A DNA stretch of 29,515 bases, taken from contig JAGKXA010000024.1 in NCBI GenBank assembly GCA_021151615.1, positions 1 to 29,515 on the forward strand, in the 5' to 3' direction. Of this stretch, positions 15,477-23,479 are shown one piece after another; position 1 is the first letter of the stretch, and each line of letters starts with the position of its first letter. The notes under the pieces are model-generated. The model ran no database searches. It had not been told where the DNA came from and saw only the letters and a list, made by a program, of their open reading frames with translations. This DNA comes from Cellvibrionaceae bacterium (GTDB lineage: Bacteria > Pseudomonadota > Gammaproteobacteria > Pseudomonadales > Cellvibrionaceae). Made by a program: the position numbers and the translations under genes.

Positions 15477-17495
15477 CTAAACGGCCGTTGCTAAATGCAC
15501 ATTATGGTTAACACTCAAAGCGAGCGATTCCACATCCAGTATTAGCGCCACACTGCCATCCCCCATAATGGTTGCACCTGCAATGCCTTGCACACGTTTG
15601 TAATGCTGCTCAAGACTTTTAATCACTACTTGTTGCTGCCCAACCAATGCGTCTACAAATAGCGCAAAGCGATATTTTGTTGTCTCTATCAAAACAACAA
15701 TCCCCTTTGCAGGATTAGTAAATTGCGATTCCAATTGCATGACTTTATAAAGCGGCAGAATTGGCCAATATTCGTTGCGCACATGCAGCAACTGATCATC
15801 GCCTGCCAGGGTTTTAATATCCTTCGCCGCCGGCTGCATGGATTCAACAATGTGCACCAGCGGAACAATAAAAGTCTGGTTACCCACCGATACACACATG
15901 CCATCTACAATCGCCAGGGTGAGCGGCAAATGGATAGTGAAAGTGGCACCTTGCCCTGCACGGGATTCAATATCTATGCGTCCACCCAGGCCTTGCACAT
16001 TGCGCTTGACAACATCCATACCCACTCCGCGACCAGAGACATCAGTCACTTCAGCCGCTGTCGAAAACCCGGGCGCGAAAATAAGTTGCCACACATCTTC
16101 ATCGCGCGGGTTGTCGCCGATAGGTATGTTGTTTTCCTTTGCTTTTGCGAGAATTCGCTCGCGATTCAGTCCGCCACCATCATCACTAATACTGATCACA
16201 ATATTTCCGCCTTGTTGCGCTGCACGTAGCACCACAGTTCCAGTGGGATTTTTTCCGCGTTCACGTCTTACATTTGCAGATTCAATACCATGATCAATAC
16301 TGTTGCGAACCAAATGCGTAAGCGGGTCAACGAGTTTTTCGGTCAAGCCTTTATCCAGCTCCGTTTCGCCACCTTCAATGATCAGATCTATTTGTTTGCC
16401 TAGCTTGGTGGATAAGTCACGAACGACACGAGGAAAACGATTAAATACAAACGAAACTGGCAGCATACGAATGGACATCACCGCTTCCTGAATTTCGCGG
16501 GTATTTCTTTCAAGTTCATTGGCGACGGTTTGAAATTTCTCTCCTAACGCGCCTTCAAGACTTTTACCTAATAAATTCATCATGGATTGAGTGATGACAA
16601 TCTCACCCACCAAATTAATCAGTTGATCAACCTTTGCAACGTCCACACGAATTGACGAACTCTCCACCGTCACATGCTCTTTTGGCTTCTCCTTTGCAAC
16701 AGGGATCTTGTTTTCAGTGGAATCCGGCGAAGCAGACATAGCGACAACATTGCCTGTAAGTTCTGCAGCGATATACCGTAATGAAGTTTCAGCGGAAACA
16801 TCCTGCAGGCGTCCTGTTGCAACAGCATTGTTTGAGTAATCGATAGATTGAGTTGCACCAGATGGAACGAGAAGCTCTTCGAAAAAGCCAGCCATTGCTT
16901 CGCCACTTACAGAAAGCTCCACTGAACTATTAGCTGCATCAGATACAGCGATACCTGTTTCAGGTAAATCCTCAAAAAAGCCAAATCCGTCATCGGTCGA
17001 GGGACTGTCAAAAAAGCCAAAGGCATCTTCCTGAACGACAGCTTCTTGCGGAGCAAAAAATCCAAACCCCTGCTCCGCTTCGTTTTGTATTTCAGTTTTC
17101 ACAGCTTTTCCAGCCGTAACGACCTCCAACTCACGGGTTATACGATGAACGGCCGCCCAATCAATTTCTGCACCATTGCGATAAGCATTTAAAATTTCCT
17201 TGAGCTGATCAACCGAATGTAAAAATAGATCCACCATGCTGGCAACAATGGCAATTTGACCCTTACGAATTTTATCAAGCAGGCTTTCCATAATATGGGT
17301 GACGCTAGCCAATGCATCAAACCCAAAAATACCGCTACCACCTTTAATAGAATGAGCTGCTCGAAAAATACTATTCAGCATCTCATGGTCCGGATTATTT
17401 AAATCCAGTTCCAACAGAAGCTGCTCCATTTCTTCAAGATGTTCCTGACTCTCCTCAAAGAAAACAGCATGAAATTGTTGCATGTCGATAGACAT
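15477..17495 (-). CDS. cheA: CheA, chemotaxis histidine kinase
   Basis: Central kinase of the pathway; passes phosphate to CheY and CheB. 672 aa from the ATG at 17495 (AAGGA seven bases upstream; a GTG two codons earlier is less likely). Order: P1 HPt domain with phospho-acceptor H48 (AAHSIKGGSG, same number as in E. coli), a low-complexity linker of about 130-275, P3 dimerisation helices (VDQLINLVGEIVITQSMM), P4 ATPase with N-box LTHLVRNSIDHG, G1 DDGGGL and G2 GRGVGMDVVK, and a CheW-like P5. No recognisable P2 CheY-binding domain. Instead the linker carries a repeated FGFF motif at residues 144-147, 159-162 and 171-174, with a partial GFF at 203-205. The catalytic residues are complete. Confidence 0.97.
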   Translation of the reverse strand: MSIDMQQFHAVFFEESQEHLEEMEQLLLELDLNNPDHEMLNSIFRAAHSIKGGSGIFGFDALASVTHIMESLLDKIRKGQIAIVASMVDLFLHSVDQLKEILNAYRNGAEIDWAAVHRITRELEVVTAGKAVKTEIQNEAEQGFGFFAPQEAVVQEDAFGFFDSPSTDDGFGFFEDLPETGIAVSDAANSSVELSVSGEAMAGFFEELLVPSGATQSIDYSNNAVATGRLQDVSAETSLRYIAAELTGNVVAMSASPDSTENKIPVAKEKPKEHVTVESSSIRVDVAKVDQLINLVGEIVITQSMMNLLGKSLEGALGEKFQTVANELERNTREIQEAVMSIRMLPVSFVFNRFPRVVRDLSTKLGKQIDLIIEGGETELDKGLTEKLVDPLTHLVRNSIDHGIESANVRRERGKNPTGTVVLRAAQQGGNIVISISDDGGGLNRERILAKAKENNIPIGDNPRDEDVWQLIFAPGFSTAAEVTDVSGRGVGMDVVKRNVQGLGGRIDIESRAGQGATFTIHLPLTLAIVDGMCVSVGNQTFIVPLVHIVESMQPAAKDIKTLAGDDQLLHVRNEYWPILPLYKVMQLESQFTNPAKGIVVLIETTKYRFALFVDALVGQQQVVIKSLEQHYKRVQGIAGATIMGDGSVALILDVESLALSVNHNVHLATAV

Positions 17496-17555
17496 ATCCA
17501 CGTCCTTCGAATTTAGTTGGCACGCGCCAGATACCGATTTATTTTACTGCCTTAA

Positions 17556-17921
17556 CTAACCCATAACTTTTTTGGCAATTTCCAACAACTTGGCTGGATC
17601 AAACGGTTTCACCATCCAACCGGTTGCCCCCGCCGCACGCCCCTGGGCTTTCATGGCGTCACTCGCCTCAGTGGTTAGCACTACAATCGGTGTGCGCATA
17701 TGTGCAGGCAGTGCACGGGTGGATTTAATAAATGTCAGGCCGTCCATATTCGGCATATTTTGATCCGTTAAAATAAAATCAAAGCCTCTCGTCTTACAGA
17801 TATTCAATGCCTCCAAGCCATCTTTTGCGGCAGTAACCGCATAACCGGCCGACTTTAACGTCGCTTCCACCATCTGGCGAACAGAAGTCGAATCATCGAC
17901 GATTAATACTTGTTTGCTCAT
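17556..17921 (-). CDS. cheY: CheY-like single-domain response regulator
   Basis: 121-aa receiver only. Acidic pair D9/D10 (VDDSTSVRQM), phospho-acceptor D53 (LTDQNMPNMDG), the switch Thr in VVLTTEAS and the conserved Lys in VKPFDP are all present. By position it is the direct CheA substrate. It follows the switch-protein gene by 24 nt and precedes cheA by 60 nt. In Che2-type systems the CheY equivalent need not bind the flagellar motor, so it may instead be a phosphate sink or act on the upstream partner-switch proteins; the sequence alone does not decide. AGGAAG is well placed before the ATG. Confidence 0.95.
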   Translation of the reverse strand: MSKQVLIVDDSTSVRQMVEATLKSAGYAVTAAKDGLEALNICKTRGFDFILTDQNMPNMDGLTFIKSTRALPAHMRTPIVVLTTEASDAMKAQGRAAGATGWMVKPFDPAKLLEIAKKVMG

Positions 17922-17945
17922 ACATTGCTTCCTAAACCATGGCGA

Positions 17946-19661
17946 TTAGTGGGTACTAATGACTGCTTCTATGCGATTTCCCGGAGGAAATATTTCAACT
18001 CGCTGAGCGAGGTTTTTAATCATTTGCAAACCACGCCCGGACAACAACTCCCCATTTTGCATGGTGCCGCACGAAAAGTCGTAGCCAGCACCGGTATCTG
18101 TCACACTAACTACCAACTGCGCTCCATTGTCATACGACTCCCAACGTAACGACAATTCAATTGCATCTGCATGAGTGAGCTGGGCCAAACGACGCTCCCG
18201 CTCCCGAAAATAACGAGTAAAACCTTCCGGTTCTTCTTTCAAACTGGATTGCAAACACAAAATGCCGTGATCCAGTGCATTACTAACCATTTCACTGACT
18301 ACCAGAAAAATAATCTGGCAAAAGTTTTGTTCAACACCAACATATTGCAAAAATTTATTGCATAACGGCGACAACTCACAATTGGCCAGTTTCTTTCCGC
18401 TAATGCGCACCTGCCAGTGAAAATCAGATAGTTCTTCCTTCTCATAAAGGTACTTAGTTTTTTCATCCAGCAAACAGTATCCACCCTGTGGAATTTTTTC
18501 CGGCTCGATAATGCAAAATGAAATATCATCGCAATAGGATTCTGTCTGCGCATGTATTGCCAATGCACTGACCAGTGATGCAGACAAATTATCCGGACCT
18601 GACCGAACAATATCGAGCAGGCGCTCATTAGAGAAAGACTGCCTTTGCGGACTTTCCTGCTCTAGCAAACCATCACTGCACGCAAAAAAATAACCTTTGT
18701 TAGCAAAATGCCAGGTATCTACATTGGCATCAAATTGGCTGTCATCCAGTATACCCAAGGCCATATGCCGCGACTTGAATTGCTGGACTACTTCCCCTTG
18801 CGTTATCCAAAATGCGGTCGGCATACCGCCATTCCATACATGAATTTGATTTTCGGCTTGCTGTATATGCACCACAATCGCCGCCACAAAACGATCATGC
18901 GGTGTATCGCGCTCCAATTTACGATTCATTTCAATCACAATAGGCTGGACGTCAAAACCTTTGGCAACCATGGTGTTAAAAATTGAAACCATCGGCATTA
19001 CTGTAATCGCCGCTGATAAACCATGTCCCGTTGCATCAGCCAATAAAAAATACAGGTCGCCGCCCGGTGACATTTTCGCAATGGCTATATCCCCACTAAA
19101 TGATGATGAGGGCTTTAACCACAAAGCCACACCTTCAATTACCTGGTTGTTTTGACGTAACAAATATTCGTAAGTAAATTTTGCTACCGCTTCTTCGCGC
19201 TCTGCCTCTTGTTTGAATCGCGCCAGTTCAATATTTTGCAGGCTAATTAAACGCTGCAAGGCGACAGAGCGAATCAGGGCGCTGACTTTTAACACCAACA
19301 GCGACAAGTTAACCGGTTTAATGACATAGTCGTTTACACCAGAGCTAAAACAGCGCTCTAAAAATTCCGGGTCTTCATTTGTGCTCACCATAATAACCGG
19401 CGGCATAGAATTCCCTCGATAAACCTTGAATCGCGTCAGAAAATCAAGCCCTGTACCATCGCCAAGGTTATAGTCCAGCAAAATTAAGTCAGGACTCTGG
19501 CCTTGTTCAACCAAATTAAACGCGCTGGCAAGGCTAGTTGCTCCATTGGTAACAAATCCTTTGCTTTGTAGAAAATGGCAAAAAAGCTCATTAAGAAACA
19601 AATCATCATCCACTACTAAAATGGTGTGCGAGCAACCGGTTAGAATATTTTCTGCGTCCAT
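17946..19661 (-). CDS. HsbR-like switch protein: receiver, PP2C phosphatase, HATPase anti-sigma kinase
   Basis: 571 aa from the ATG at 19661 (a GTG at 19673 is also possible). Three parts: a receiver with D18-D20, phospho-acceptor D63 (LILLDYNLGDG) and K in VIKPVN; a PP2C/SpoIIE-type phosphatase around 180-390 with metal-binding acids in FSGDIAI, LLADATGHG, ACSDGLLE and DDISF; and a C-terminal GHKL domain with SEMVSNALDHG, VTDTGAGYD and SGRGLQMIKNL. All three active sites look complete, so the protein may both dephosphorylate and phosphorylate a STAS partner. This architecture is that of P. aeruginosa HsbR, whose partner is the STAS protein HsbA. Two STAS genes lie directly upstream, the nearer ending only 14 nt before this start. 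The assignment of partners is inference. Confidence 0.9.
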   Translation of the reverse strand: MDAENILTGCSHTILVVDDDLFLNELFCHFLQSKGFVTNGATSLASAFNLVEQGQSPDLILLDYNLGDGTGLDFLTRFKVYRGNSMPPVIMVSTNEDPEFLERCFSSGVNDYVIKPVNLSLLVLKVSALIRSVALQRLISLQNIELARFKQEAEREEAVAKFTYEYLLRQNNQVIEGVALWLKPSSSFSGDIAIAKMSPGGDLYFLLADATGHGLSAAITVMPMVSIFNTMVAKGFDVQPIVIEMNRKLERDTPHDRFVAAIVVHIQQAENQIHVWNGGMPTAFWITQGEVVQQFKSRHMALGILDDSQFDANVDTWHFANKGYFFACSDGLLEQESPQRQSFSNERLLDIVRSGPDNLSASLVSALAIHAQTESYCDDISFCIIEPEKIPQGGYCLLDEKTKYLYEKEELSDFHWQVRISGKKLANCELSPLCNKFLQYVGVEQNFCQIIFLVVSEMVSNALDHGILCLQSSLKEEPEGFTRYFRERERRLAQLTHADAIELSLRWESYDNGAQLVVSVTDTGAGYDFSCGTMQNGELLSGRGLQMIKNLAQRVEIFPPGNRIEAVISTH

Positions 19662-19675
19662 ATTTCCGGCCACAA

Positions 19676-19960
19676 TTACATGTATTCAAATATTTTTCGC
19701 ATGTTAGCCATTTCTAATATCTGGGCTGTTGTCCCCTTAGCGCCTTTAATGGACATTTTTTTGTGAGAAGCCGCAGCACGACGCTGCCACATTAACATCA
19801 TCCCTAGTGCAGCACTGTCCACGTACTCAACACGACTAAAATCAAATACAATTACATCGAGATCCGGGTTTTCTATATACTCGCTGCATTGACGCTGAAA
19901 TTCTTTGTGATAGCCATAATCAAACCGATTCGGTAAAACTATATTTGCCACTGTTGCCAT
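19676..19960 (-). CDS. STAS-domain anti-sigma factor antagonist, copy 2
   Basis: 94-aa single STAS domain of the SpoIIAA/HsbA type. The phosphorylatable serine is S49 in YVDSAALGMM, equal to the DSxxLG motif of the family. It is a paralog of the gene at 19984: both begin with a short strand, then a proline at residue 10 and RFDY..hexapeptide..EF. I start at the ATG at 19960 because this aligns it end to end with that paralog; ATG codons at 19966 and 19972 are also in frame. It ends at the start of the switch-protein gene, its likely kinase and phosphatase. The anti-sigma or other target is not in the window. Confidence 0.88.
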   Translation of the reverse strand: MATVANIVLPNRFDYGYHKEFQRQCSEYIENPDLDVIVFDFSRVEYVDSAALGMMLMWQRRAAASHKKMSIKGAKGTTAQILEMANMRKIFEYM

Positions 19961-19983
19961 AACCATGCCCATCCAGTTTTAGA

Positions 19984-20262
19984 TCAATTAATTTCGATAA
20001 TTTTTTGCAAATTGGCCAGTCCTAGTATTTCTTTGGGTGCCGACTTCAAATGAATCATTACTAGTTTTGACTGCCTTGATTGGGCTTTTTTTTGCGACAT
20101 AACTAACAAACCAATGCCCGCACTATCTATGTATTCCAGATCAATACAGTCCAACGTGATAATCCCCGGTTTCTCAAGGGCAGTAGCAATCGCCCCATTA
20201 AATTCAGAGCTGGATGAGTAATCAAATCGTTTTGGCATTCTTATTACCGCAGCATTGGTCAT
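19984..20262 (-). CDS. STAS-domain anti-sigma factor antagonist, copy 1
   Basis: 92-aa single STAS domain. Candidate phospho-serine S47 in YIDSAGIGLLV. The N-terminus (MPKRFDYSSSSEF) parallels that of the downstream copy. ATG at 20262 with GGAG about seven bases upstream. In partner-switching systems, the unphosphorylated STAS protein binds an anti-sigma factor or similar target and phosphorylation releases it. Two copies next to one kinase/phosphatase suggest either two targets or two thresholds. It lies 29 nt after the MCP-like gene. Confidence 0.9.
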   Translation of the reverse strand: MTNAAVIRMPKRFDYSSSSEFNGAIATALEKPGIITLDCIDLEYIDSAGIGLLVMSQKKAQSRQSKLVMIHLKSAPKEILGLANLQKIIEIN

Positions 20263-20291
20263 AGGAAGCTCCTACTTTTTAAAAATTAGTT

Positions 20292-21446
20292 TCAGAAGAA
20301 ATCGATACTTCCGCTTTCAACGGACGATGCTGACACAGGGTTATGCTTGGTTCGAAGGGCGTCGTTTTTGTATTTTTCTACAGCCAGAGTCAATTGAGAA
20401 AATTTTTCACCAGGATTAGCGAGCGAATAGCTTATAGGGGCTAACTCATTGAGTTGTTGAATGATGTAACGAATATTTTGTGTAGACATATCCTCAAACT
20501 GTAAGGCCCGAATTGCGTTATGCAAATGCATAACAAGTTCTGCAACCAAGGGTTCTAAATTTTTAGTGAGCTCCTGATCCTTCTGTGCACGATTAATTAA
20601 GTTGTCACTGATTTTTTGCATTTCAGCCTTTACTTGCAACACATAGGTCATATCCTGTGATGCAACACTGCTTACTGTTGATTTTAAATCTTCAATGCTG
20701 GACGCGATGTCTTTAAGCTGTGTTTGTATTGCCGAACTAAAGCCGGCGGAACGATTGGATAACGCCCGAACTTCATCTGCAACTACGGCAAATCCCCTGC
20801 CACTCTCCCCAGCGCGCGCCGCTTCAATAGCAGCATTAAGCGCTAACAGGTTGGTTTGAGAGGCAATTTGATCTATATCCTGCAGCGCCTTAAGTGCTAA
20901 CGGCATTTTCTCCGAAATAAATCCAACTTTATTAACTAACTCCATAAAGGAAGCACTCATTTGTACCGTTGTGTCTACAAAGCGATTGAGTAATTCATAG
21001 GTACTGTCGGCAAATGTTGTCATTCGCTCGGATATACTGCCGCCTTCAAGACTGGCTGGATTGTCGTATAACAGTTGATTAATTTTTTCTTGTTGGCTTT
21101 CGAGCAAAAATTTAATGCGTTGAAAGGCTTCAGTAAGTGTGGTCACGGCATCTGCCTGAATACCAATTTGAGCCTGTAAATTACTTTGACCTTCATGAAG
21201 GACTTGCTCAAATAATTTACCCGTCTCTTCAAGCGCACTAATGCCTTCTTGTTGCAGATCTGTATCAGAATTATGTTTATCGACCAAGGATTTCTGGTTA
21301 GAAAAAAATGCAACAATAGCCAGCATACCGCAACTGACCAAAGGACCAGCGATGGGGTAGACAAAGTAGGAAGAAAGGCAGCCAATAACGCCGGCAACCA
21401 GAAAAGATAAAACCTGCTTCACTTGCATAGATGCATCTAACTCCAT
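20292..21446 (-). CDS. MCP-like membrane protein without sensor domain, with CheZ-like motif
   Basis: 384 aa. Two closely spaced hydrophobic segments (about residues 12-30 and 34-48) form a hairpin with no periplasmic domain. A coiled-coil region follows, then a short MA signalling core (ASQTNLLALNAAIEAARAGE, GRGFAVVADEVRAL) and a C-terminal helical part. That last part contains LQFEDMSTQ at about 315-323; the F-x-D-x-x-x-Q spacing (D319, Q323) equals that of the CheZ phosphatase motif FQDLTGQ. The protein could therefore assemble with the CheA-CheW complex and dephosphorylate a receiver, but this rests on one motif. It is the first gene of the operon. Start uncertain: GTG at 21479, ATG at 21446 or ATG at 21428. 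Confidence 0.85.
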   Translation of the reverse strand: MELDASMQVKQVLSFLVAGVIGCLSSYFVYPIAGPLVSCGMLAIVAFFSNQKSLVDKHNSDTDLQQEGISALEETGKLFEQVLHEGQSNLQAQIGIQADAVTTLTEAFQRIKFLLESQQEKINQLLYDNPASLEGGSISERMTTFADSTYELLNRFVDTTVQMSASFMELVNKVGFISEKMPLALKALQDIDQIASQTNLLALNAAIEAARAGESGRGFAVVADEVRALSNRSAGFSSAIQTQLKDIASSIEDLKSTVSSVASQDMTYVLQVKAEMQKISDNLINRAQKDQELTKNLEPLVAELVMHLHNAIRALQFEDMSTQNIRYIIQQLNELAPISYSLANPGEKFSQLTLAVEKYKNDALRTKHNPVSASSVESGSIDFF

Positions 21447-21622
21447 GAATCCATCGCAAAAAAATGCTTTAGCTGCCACATGCCCGAATAGCTATTGCAC
21501 TGGAATGATTTAAAAGTAGCAGGTTTATTCTTTAATGCAGGGTTTGCAGAAATTTTGACGAAAATTTTTACGCCAATAAGATTCAGGTAGAAATGTTGGC
21601 CAAGGCAACTATTGGATTCATT

Positions 21623-21652
21623 CTAGCAATTCATTTTTTATCGCTAGCAATT
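21623..21652 (-). promoter_or_regulatory. Direct repeats upstream of the che operon
   Basis: On the minus strand AATTGCTAG occurs at 21644-21652 and again at 21623-21631, exactly 21 bp apart, two turns of the helix. A TATAAT (21650-21655) overlaps the upstream copy. The repeats lie about 180-200 bp before the first gene and could bind a regulator of the whole operon. I see no clear sigma28 or sigma54 promoter here. Confidence 0.35.
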
Positions 21653-21674
21653 ATAAATTCTATTCTCCTGGCAT

Positions 21675-21707
21675 AAAAAAAGCGGCAGTTATTAGCTGCC
21701 GCTTTTT
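21675..21707 (-). terminator. Intrinsic terminator of the fumarase gene
   Basis: A perfect 12-bp stem (AGCGGCAG against CTGCCGCT, extended by A/T pairs) with a 7-nt loop, followed on the minus strand by a T-run. It lies 21 nt beyond the fumarase stop and is also T-rich in the other direction, so it insulates the che operon promoter from fumarase transcription. Confidence 0.9.
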
Positions 21708-21727
21708 ACGCTTGGAAGTTGGAAAAC

Positions 21728-23248
21728 TTATTGAACTTCCAATACGCCTTCTTCAATTTTGGCTTTCCAGATTTTTGGCCCCGTCGTGTGCACTGACTCG
21801 CCGCGCGAATCTACCGCCACAGTCACTGGCATATCCTTCACATCAAACTCATAAATCGCTTCCATACCTAACTCGGGGAAACCGAGCACCCTGGACGATT
21901 TAATCGCTTGCGCCACCAGGTAAGCCGCGCCGCCCACTGCCATCAGATAGACAGACTTGTTATCGCGAATAGCCTCTATCGCGGTTGGTCCGCGCTCGGA
22001 TTTACCAATCATACCGAGCAAACCGGTTTGCTCCAGCATGGTGCGGGTGAATTTATCCATACGTGTTGCTGTAGTCGGACCAGCCGGGCCAACCACTTCG
22101 TCACGCACCGGATCAACCGGACCTACGTAATAAATGAAGCGACCTTTCAGATCCACAGGTAGCGGTTCGCCTTTGGCAAGCAGGTCAGTCATTTTTTTAT
22201 GTGCAGCATCGCGACCAGTTAACATTTTGCCGGACAACAAAATAGTCTCGCCCGTTTTCCACTCGAGCACATCTGCCGGAGTCACAGTATCCAGGTTTAC
22301 GCGACGAACGCTGTCGCCCACTTCCCAGGTGATATCCGGATAATCTTCCAGCGCTGGTGGAGTTTGGAATGCAGGGCCAGAACCATCCAGCACAAAATGC
22401 GCATGACGAGTTGCCGCGCAGTTGGGAATAATCGCAATGGCCTTGTTAGCCGCGTGGGTGGGATAGTCTTTGATTTTGATATCCACAACCGTGGTCAAAC
22501 CACCCAGACCCTGTGCACCAATACCCAGGCGATTTACTTTGTCATAAAGTTCGATACGCAATTCTTCATAGCGATCTTTCGCACCGCGTGCTTGCAGTTC
22601 CTGAATATCCACCGGATCAAGCAGCGCCTCTTTGGCGAGCAACATAGCTTTCTCTGCGGTGCCGCCAATACCAATTCCAAGCATGCCGGGTGGACACCAG
22701 CCGGCGCCCATTTCCGGAACCACTTTAAGTACCCAATCCACTACCGAGTCCGATGGATTCAACATCGCAAATTTGGTTTTTGCTTCCGAACCACCGCCTT
22801 TCGCGGCAACGTGAACATCGACGGTGTTGCCGGGAACTATGTTGTAGTGAATCACGGCCGGCGTGTTATCGCCGGTATTTTTACGCGCACCATCCGGATC
22901 AGCCAGAATAGATGCACGCAGTACGTTGTCGGGATTATTGTATGCGCGACGCACACCTTCATTGACCATGTCGGTGAGGCTCATCTGCGCATCCCACTGC
23001 ACATCCATACCCACCGTCACAAACACAGTCACAATACCTGTGTCCTGACAAATCGGGCGATGCCCCATGGCACACATGCGCGAGTTAATCAGGATTTGTG
23101 CCATGGCATCTTTCGCGGCCTTGTTCTGCTCGCGCTCGTAGGCTTTATGAATGGCCTGGATAAAATCTACGGGGTGATAGTAGGAAATAAATTGCAGCGC
23201 ATCGGCGACGCTGTCGATCAAATCTTGCTGGCGAATCACGGTTGGCAT
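21728..23248 (-). CDS. fumA: Class I iron-sulfur fumarate hydratase
   Basis: Hydrates fumarate to L-malate in the TCA cycle. The 506-aa single chain has the alpha part (RPICQDTG, GAGWCPPGMLGIGIGG) joined to the beta part (SVRRVNLDTV, LSGKMLTGRDAAHK, YYVGPVDPVRDEVVGPAGPTTATRM), as in FumA/FumB and unlike the two-subunit enzymes. C67, C185 and C277 (IIPNCAATRH) are the likely 4Fe-4S ligands. Such clusters are sensitive to superoxide, and a FeSOD gene lies 3.4 kb away, although not in the same operon. ATG at 23248 is preceded by GAGAAG, with a promoter candidate at 23304-23332. The symbol is by class; fumB-type naming would be equally valid. Confidence 0.95.
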   Translation of the reverse strand: MPTVIRQQDLIDSVADALQFISYYHPVDFIQAIHKAYEREQNKAAKDAMAQILINSRMCAMGHRPICQDTGIVTVFVTVGMDVQWDAQMSLTDMVNEGVRRAYNNPDNVLRASILADPDGARKNTGDNTPAVIHYNIVPGNTVDVHVAAKGGGSEAKTKFAMLNPSDSVVDWVLKVVPEMGAGWCPPGMLGIGIGGTAEKAMLLAKEALLDPVDIQELQARGAKDRYEELRIELYDKVNRLGIGAQGLGGLTTVVDIKIKDYPTHAANKAIAIIPNCAATRHAHFVLDGSGPAFQTPPALEDYPDITWEVGDSVRRVNLDTVTPADVLEWKTGETILLSGKMLTGRDAAHKKMTDLLAKGEPLPVDLKGRFIYYVGPVDPVRDEVVGPAGPTTATRMDKFTRTMLEQTGLLGMIGKSERGPTAIEAIRDNKSVYLMAVGGAAYLVAQAIKSSRVLGFPELGMEAIYEFDVKDMPVTVAVDSRGESVHTTGPKIWKAKIEEGVLEVQ

Positions 23249-23303
23249 AATGAACTTCTCGAATGGTTAGGTCGTGTATCGGAAGGGATAAAACCGGGCG
23301 GCA

Positions 23304-23332
23304 ATTCTACACCATCAGCCCTGATCTTTCAG
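23304..23332 (-). promoter_or_regulatory. Putative promoter of the fumarase gene
   Basis: On the minus strand CTGAAA and TAGAAT are separated by 17 nt, about 56 nt upstream of the fumarase start. Within the spacer ATCAG-CC-CTGAT forms a 5-bp dyad. The -10 fits well, the -35 is mediocre. Confidence 0.45.
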
Positions 23333-23479
23333 GCTTGGAACGCTGACATAGCACCATGGCATCCTTGTTGCTGTTTGACATGCAAACACACAATCAAAGA
23401 CTAGACTGCCATATAGATGACACCGTCACTCCTACAGCCTGACACACTTAAATCATCTTTATAAAGGAACCTCAAGGTT

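Noticed and set aside
23372..23400. Promoter TTGACA ahead of the 703-aa chemoreceptor
   Set aside because: The -35 is perfect but no acceptable -10 lies 16-18 nt downstream, so it was not listed as a feature.
22364..23404. Long open frame (346 aa) antisense to fumarase
   Set aside because: Composition is Cys/His-rich noise typical of antisense frames; fumarase is certain on the other strand.
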